Assembly: GCA_947259865.1 (NCBI GenBank)
Contig: CAMYNZ010000105.1
Coordinates: 2,947 to 13,321 of the forward strand
Length of the DNA stretch: 10,375 nucleotides
Direction: 5' to 3'
From: an uncultured Desulfobacterales bacterium
Lineage (GTDB): Bacteria; Desulfobacterota; Desulfobacteria; Desulfobacterales; G020354645
The notes beneath the pieces are model-generated. The model did no database searches and was not told the DNA's origin. It worked only from the letters and a program-made list of their open reading frames with translations. Shown piece by piece: positions 6,637-10,375 of the stretch. Each line of letters starts with the position of its first letter. Within the stretch, counting starts at the first letter, position 1. A program made the translations under genes and the position numbers.

Positions 6637-7131
6637 ATGATACCTGAAATCAAAAGGATTCTTTATACCACTGATCTTTCGCCAAATTCTGCCTATGCGT
6701 TCCGGTATGCCATAAACTCTGCAAAAAAACACGACGCCAGCATCATCATATTACACGTCGTTGAAGAAATGGCGCCTTTTTTTGATGAGGAGCGGTTAAA
6801 AATGATTTCCGAAAAAAAAATAGCCGAAGCCATGGCTCAAATCAAAACGCGGCTAAAGACATTCTGTGACGGGGAACTTAAAGACGATCCTGAATGCATC
6901 GATAAAGTTGAATCCATAGAAGTATGTCAGGGTTACCCACCGGAGGAAATACTTAGAAAGGCGGATGAGTTAAACTGCGATGTGATAGTTATGGGAACCC
7001 ATGGAAAGGGCATCATAAGACATAGCTTTCTGGGAAGTGCGGCCCAAAAAGTGTTACGCCGGGTCAGAAAACCGGTTTTCATTATCCCATTGCCGGAAGA
7101 AGGGAACGACGTTACATTCAAGGGAATTTAG
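6637..7131 (+). CDS. Universal stress protein, UspA family (ATP-binding type)
   Basis: A 164-residue cytoplasmic protein matching one complete Usp domain. The N terminus KRILYTTDLSPNSAYAF (6-22) is the first strand with the nucleotide-contacting Asp (D13). ILHVVEE (38-44) is the second strand. DVIVMGTHGKG (115-125) leads into the ATP-binding signature G-2X-G-9X-G-S (G120, G123, G133, S134). KPVFIIP (145-151) is the last strand, used for dimerisation. The intact signature indicates an ATP-binding, not UspA-type non-binding, member. These proteins aid survival under starvation, oxidative or energy stress, often as dimers. An AGGGGG ribosome binding site lies 8-9 bp before the ATG. Position after the P-loop kinase suggests co-regulation, though the 71-bp gap could hold its own promoter. 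Confidence 0.93.
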   Translation: MIPEIKRILYTTDLSPNSAYAFRYAINSAKKHDASIIILHVVEEMAPFFDEERLKMISEKKIAEAMAQIKTRLKTFCDGELKDDPECIDKVESIEVCQGYPPEEILRKADELNCDVIVMGTHGKGIIRHSFLGSAAQKVLRRVRKPVFIIPLPEEGNDVTFKGI

Positions 7132-7250
7132 ATCAACGTTTTTTTAGTTTATATCAGACAGGATTGACCTGATTTTGGGTGCCCTGCATCCAGATAGCTG
7201 CAATATAATCAAGTGTTGCGTCCCGCAAACAAATTACAAAATTCAACCAA

Positions 7251-7320
7251 CGGTTTGATCCGCCAAAGATCTATGGCGGATTGCGACCAAAAGGCTTTCA
7301 AACCGCTGCATTATTTTTTA
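7251..7320 (+). repeat. Nested hairpin followed by a T-rich tract
   Basis: ATCCGCCA (7258-7265) and TGGCGGAT (7274-7281) form a perfect 8-bp stem around an 8-nt loop. CGGTTTG (7251-7257) pairs with CAAACCG (7299-7305) outside it. A T-rich stretch (7311-7319) follows 8 nt after the outer arm. This could be a poor terminator for the stress-protein transcript, 120 bp after its stop, or the end of a small RNA or repeat. The distance between stem and T run is longer than ideal for a terminator. Confidence 0.4.
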
Positions 7321-7342
7321 TACCTATTTCTGGGACATAATA

Positions 7343-7490
7343 CTAGAAGCTATCTCAAAAATAGGATTTTGGCCCAAGATCAAGGCGGAGCCGAGTTTCA
7401 ACCCGCAGGCATACTGAAGTCTGTCGAGGACTTGAAACGAGGCTCCAACACAGAGATTGGGTCAAAAGATATTTTTGAGACAGCTTCTAG
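7343..7490. mobile_element. MITE-like fold-back element, copy 1 (148 bp)
   Basis: The left end CTAGAAGCTATCTCAAAAA (7343-7361) is mirrored by the right end TTTTTGAGACAGCTTCTAG (7472-7490) with one mismatch. The repeat continues imperfectly inward to about 35 bp (GGCCCAA left, TTGGGTC right). Further in, GGAGCCGAGTTTCAA (about 7387-7401) is nearly complementary to TTGAAACGAGGCTCC (7432-7446). The whole element can thus fold into one long hairpin. It has no transposase and carries no credible gene. CTAG at both outer edges may be a 4-bp target duplication or part of the terminus. A second element with the same termini lies at 8929-9025. Confidence 0.75.
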
Positions 7491-7543
7491 AATGTTTAAA
7501 CGGTAAAATTCGTCCAGTTTCAATTTTGTTTTAGCAGGCGCTT

Positions 7544-8932
7544 ATGGATCCGAATCAAATCGATGGTTGTCATTCAGAGTGGAATATGGTTTGCCCCGGT
7601 GGAAGTGATTACCAGCGGATGTCCCAGGAACGCGGAAAACTTTGCTGGAAGCGAATCAAAAAAATTTCAGGTATTGATATCGAGCTAGATTTTGACCACC
7701 CGCTATTAACGCCGGTCCCTTTGTTTCTGGAAATGCTGCTTCGAGCCCATCATAGAAAATCTTCACAAAAAAACCCTTTCATCCTGCTGGTGGCCGAAAA
7801 AGATACTCTGGATAAAGTACCGGAGAACATAAATGTGGTAACATTTTTAAACCGCATGGAGGGAGTAAGTGCCGCATTGACCAGCCCTGAAATGCTGGAA
7901 AAGCGGGACGATGATGTCGTTTACAGGGGGCAGGCCGCCACTGTCATCTTTCTGGATATGACCAATGCCGTCCTTTTAAAGATCGCTGAAAAACGGGATA
8001 TCGAACCCCTGATGACCGGGATAAGAACAGGGATTGTGGTGAATCCCCGTGGCACAGAACCTTTAGGGGCCAAGGGCGTTTTTGAGATGGTGACGGGAGA
8101 TGCACGTGCCTATCTCACTCCTTCCACCGTCAAGTATACGCCCTGGACCCGATTGTTTTATCCCCGCAAGACCACCGGCCCGGAAGGGGAATTGGTCCCG
8201 GATCTGGTGGAGTGGGTGCGGCAGCACTGGCAGGAAATCGTACTCAAACCGGTGTCCGGATATTCCGGCCGGGGCATATTTATCGGGCCTCAAAGCACAT
8301 CCCGGGATGAAGATATTCAAACCGCCCTTGAAGTAGAACCCTATATCGTCCAGTCTTTTATACCTAAAGGGCTCTGGGCGGAGGAATACCCCTGGCTGGA
8401 TCTGCCTAATAAAAAGGTAATTTTAAAACAATGGCAGACAGACTTCCGCTGCCTGATAACCGATACCGGGCTGATCGGATTCGCCGCCCGATTCGGCGGG
8501 ATACCCACAAACGTGGGGACCGGGGGCGGCAATCAAGGCATCGCCATTCTTAAAACGAAACTCCCGGTCAAAGAAGCAGTGGACCGCATAAACGATGCGA
8601 TCATCGGTTTGGGGTATTCGACAGTGAGGGAGATCCAGCAAGAATCCGACCAAAAAGGGCTGGAATTGGGGCACACCTATCTTAAAGGTCCGACCCCCAC
8701 TACCTTGAGGCCTCGGATTATTACCGAGAATCACCTGAACACCCTGCAGAAATATAGCGCCAATCTTTGGAACGATTTGTTAAAACTTGAGGACATGTGG
8801 ATCGCGGGCAAATTGGATCATGTGGTTGAGCTGGTCGAGGGTGAGACTGAGATTGCCCGGATGCAGCCCTGGAGAGGATCGGCAGCCCTCATCGCTTCGG
8901 ATGGCCTCTTTAGTTTCGGTGCCCATCTCTAG
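7544..8932 (+). CDS. ATP-grasp-like ligase of unknown substrate (glutathionylspermidine-synthase-like)
   Basis: A 462-residue cytoplasmic protein. The N-terminal part (50-150) includes HPLLTPVPLFLEMLLRAH (52-69) and DDDVVYRG (122-129), like the preparatory domain of circularly permuted or glutathionylspermidine-type ATP-grasp enzymes. NPRGTEPLGAKGVFE (167-181) supplies a probable first ATP-binding Lys (K177). EIVLKPVSGYSGRGIFIG (231-248) is the second, glycine-rich ATP-binding strand with K235. TDFRCLITDTG (299-309) and GGIPTNVGTGGGNQG (318-332) fit the Mg2+/phosphate end of the site. Such enzymes form an amide or peptide-like bond from a carboxylate via an acyl-phosphate. Substrates are not readable, and no biosynthetic partner is adjacent. 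The ribosome binding site is weak (AGCAGG, 7533-7538), and an in-frame TAG 9 bp upstream fixes the start region. The gene lies between two related fold-back elements, and its stop lies in the edge of the second. N-terminal loss cannot be excluded. Confidence 0.7.
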   Translation: MDPNQIDGCHSEWNMVCPGGSDYQRMSQERGKLCWKRIKKISGIDIELDFDHPLLTPVPLFLEMLLRAHHRKSSQKNPFILLVAEKDTLDKVPENINVVTFLNRMEGVSAALTSPEMLEKRDDDVVYRGQAATVIFLDMTNAVLLKIAEKRDIEPLMTGIRTGIVVNPRGTEPLGAKGVFEMVTGDARAYLTPSTVKYTPWTRLFYPRKTTGPEGELVPDLVEWVRQHWQEIVLKPVSGYSGRGIFIGPQSTSRDEDIQTALEVEPYIVQSFIPKGLWAEEYPWLDLPNKKVILKQWQTDFRCLITDTGLIGFAARFGGIPTNVGTGGGNQGIAILKTKLPVKEAVDRINDAIIGLGYSTVREIQQESDQKGLELGHTYLKGPTPTTLRPRIITENHLNTLQKYSANLWNDLLKLEDMWIAGKLDHVVELVEGETEIARMQPWRGSAALIASDGLFSFGAHL

Positions 8933-9025
8933 AACCTATCTCAAATATGCATCTTAGGCCCAATGGCGGTGTTGTCACGCGGATTGCCATTGAACCTAAG
9001 CTACTATTTTTGAGATAGCTTCTAG
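8929..9025. mobile_element. MITE-like fold-back element, copy 2 (97 bp)
   Basis: The left end CTAGAACCTATCTCAAA (8929-8945) and right end TTTTTGAGATAGCTTCTAG (9007-9025) form terminal inverted repeats that continue imperfectly inward to about 38 bp (CTTAGG and AATGGC left; GCCATT and CCTAAG right). The outermost ~20 bp match copy 1 at 7343-7490, while the interior is shorter and different. The element is a single hairpin with no coding capacity. Its left CTAG overlaps the stop codon (TAG 8930-8932) of the ATP-grasp gene. Confidence 0.72.
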
Positions 9026-9158
9026 GGTGTTAGTCCTGAAATTCCCGCTAGGAGTGGCAGGCGGTCAAATGTAGGATAGTTGCCGTTGCCAGACCAAGCA
9101 GGCGATAACCCGGTATCTTGGCGCGTAAAAAATACCCCGATCCCTGATATATGGATAA

Positions 9159-9177
9159 AAATCAGAGATATCTGATT
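9159..9177 (-). terminator. Likely terminator of the recD2 transcript
   Basis: Read on the minus strand, AATCAGA, loop TATC and TCTGATT form a 7-bp stem that runs into a T-rich end (five T in all), about 20 bp after the recD2 stop codon. The stem is AT-rich, so it is weak, but position and orientation fit. The 130 bp between the second fold-back element and this hairpin (9026-9158) show no gene or structure I can support. Confidence 0.45.
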
Positions 9178-9196
9178 ATGGCGCTTGAAAAAACGT

Positions 9197-10375
9197 CTAA
9201 AGGCTCAATCTAAAACGCAAATGGGTGTAGCGTTTTTGAGTTTTGTTGTTGTTCACGCCTATGGCCAGCGCTTTGCGGGTGCCGACCAGTACCACCAATT
9301 TTCGCCCCCGGGTGACTGCCGTGTATATGAGGTTGCGCTGCAAAAGAATATAATGCTGGGTCAATATGGGGATAATCACTGCCGGATATTCCGAACCCTG
9401 TGATTTGTGAACCGATATGGCATATGCCAAAACAATCTCATCCAGTTCGGAAAAGCTGTAGGCTACCTCCCGACCGTCGAAGGAAATGAAGACTTCCTGC
9501 GCCTCCGGATATATCCGGGTGATTCTGCCGATATCTCCGTTGAATACCTCTTTATCGTAATTGTTGCGGATCTGCATGACTTTATCATCGCGTCTGAAAT
9601 TACGCTCCCCACGAACGATACCGGACTCCTTGGGGTTGATGGCCTCCTGCAACCGGTTATTGAGATTGCCGGCGCCCACCACCCCACGATGCATGGGTGT
9701 CAGCACCTGAATATCCTCAATAGGATCGAAACCGAACCGCCGCGGGATGCGGTTGATCGAGGATTCCAGAATTATTTCCAGAACTTTTTCAGGATCCTCC
9801 TGTTCAATAAAATAAAAGTCGGTCGCGATCCGGTTTTCAGGGCCGGTGGTCGTAAAGGAGGGTATCTCTCCGTTATTGATTTTATGGGCATTGATAACAA
9901 TCTGGCTTTCTCTGGCCTGGCGGAAAATTTCATTGAGTTCCACCACCGGCAGCGACCGGGAGGCAATAATGTCCTTTAACACCGTGCCCGCTCCCACAGA
10001 GGGCAATTGGTTTACATCTCCGACCAAAACCAGGGTGGCGTCAAGGGGGATGGCCTTTAAAAGATGGTGCATGAGTACGGTATCGATCATTGAGGCCTCA
10101 TCGACGACCAACAGGTGACATTTCAGCGGATTATCGGCATTTTTCTGAAATCCACCTTTTGAAATACTGAATTCCAGCAAACGATGTATGGTGCGCGCCT
10201 CATGCCCTGTTGTCTCGCTCATGCGCTTGGCGGCCCTGCCGGTGGGGGCCGCCAGCATTACCCTGGCACCGATTTGGACTAATATTTTCAAAAGTGCGTT
10301 GATAATGGTGGTTTTTCCGGTACCGGGCCCACCGGTTATCACCACAATTTTTTCATCAAGCGCGCCTACCAGAGC
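9197..10375 (-). CDS. recD2: RecD2-type ATP-dependent DNA helicase (C-terminal part; continues past the window)
   Basis: Superfamily 1B 5'-3' helicase of the RecD/TraA group, acting in DNA repair and fork processing. 392 residues are visible. The frame is open to the window edge, beginning ALVGALDEKI before the Walker A motif GGPGTGKTT, so the true start lies outside. Motifs appear in order: AAPTGRAAKRM (Ia), VVDEASMID (Walker B), LVGDVNQLPSVGAG (III), NEIFRQARESQIV (IV), LTPMHRGVVGAGNLN, then AYAISVHKSQGSEYPAVI (V) and NLIYTAVTRGRKLVVLVG (VI). All helicase motifs look intact. Full-length RecD2 proteins are about 720-750 residues, so roughly the N-terminal half, with its helix-hairpin-helix region, is missing here. 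The absence of recB/recC nearby and the motif style favour stand-alone RecD2 over the RecBCD subunit. The gene is convergent with the ATP-grasp gene. Confidence 0.92.
   Translation of the reverse strand, partial: ALVGALDEKIVVITGGPGTGKTTIINALLKILVQIGARVMLAAPTGRAAKRMSETTGHEARTIHRLLEFSISKGGFQKNADNPLKCHLLVVDEASMIDTVLMHHLLKAIPLDATLVLVGDVNQLPSVGAGTVLKDIIASRSLPVVELNEIFRQARESQIVINAHKINNGEIPSFTTTGPENRIATDFYFIEQEDPEKVLEIILESSINRIPRRFGFDPIEDIQVLTPMHRGVVGAGNLNNRLQEAINPKESGIVRGERNFRRDDKVMQIRNNYDKEVFNGDIGRITRIYPEAQEVFISFDGREVAYSFSELDEIVLAYAISVHKSQGSEYPAVIIPILTQHYILLQRNLIYTAVTRGRKLVVLVGTRKALAIGVNNNKTQKRYTHLRFRLSL

Noticed and set aside
7213..7506. 97-residue open frame on the + strand
   Set aside because: It runs through the nested hairpin and the whole fold-back element copy 1, has no good ribosome binding site, and its composition follows the repeat, so it is not a credible gene.
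7475..7509. TTGAGA and TAAAAT at the right edge of fold-back copy 1 as an outward promoter for the ATP-grasp gene
   Set aside because: The hexamers are 23 bp apart, too far for sigma70; TAAAAT alone (7504-7509) has no suitable -35 at 16-18 bp.
9407..9979. 190-residue + strand open frame
   Set aside because: It lies entirely antisense to recD2, whose helicase motifs leave no doubt about the coding strand.

Overview
The window looks like chromosomal DNA of a Gram-negative anaerobe, most plausibly a Desulfobacterota (Desulfobacterales-type sulfate reducer). That is inferred from gene style, moderate GC content, strong GGAGG-type ribosome binding sites and gaps rich in fold-back repeats. No sequence here proves the taxon. 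Genes are well spaced and mostly on the + strand. Only the last gene, at the right edge, is on the minus strand.

Layout: 1-129 is probably the tail of an unrecognised gene. 134-2728 encodes an 864-residue membrane-anchored protein with two von Willebrand A (VWA) domains. 2729-3396 is a long gap holding a GC-rich, multi-hairpin stretch, a candidate small structured RNA (TTGACA box, nested stem, terminator) and a structured leader. 3397-4755 is a Na+-coupled SLC6/NSS-family transporter. 4817-5602, 61 bp downstream, is an exported family-3 substrate-binding protein. 5603-5950 holds a perfect 16-bp inverted repeat and a second hairpin. 5951-6565 is a small P-loop kinase-like ATPase, followed at 6637-7131 by a universal stress protein. 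7132-7543 holds a nested hairpin and a 148-bp MITE-like element. 7544-8932 is an ATP-grasp-like ligase of unknown substrate. A second, 97-bp element with the same terminal inverted repeats begins in its stop codon. 9197-10375 (minus) is the C-terminal half of a RecD2 helicase with a likely terminator.

How the genes work together: the transporter and binding protein probably form one transcription unit for sensing or taking up an amino acid or related solute. The kinase-like protein and the universal stress protein are a plausible stress/nucleotide-signalling pair. The ATP-grasp gene stands alone between two related fold-back elements, which makes it the best candidate for a mobile accessory gene of unknown chemistry.

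The most noteworthy signals are in the gaps: the candidate RNA at about 2968-3122, the two elements sharing termini on both sides of the ATP-grasp gene, and the long perfect inverted repeat at 5617-5741. I see no CRISPR array, tRNA, rRNA, transposase or phage gene.
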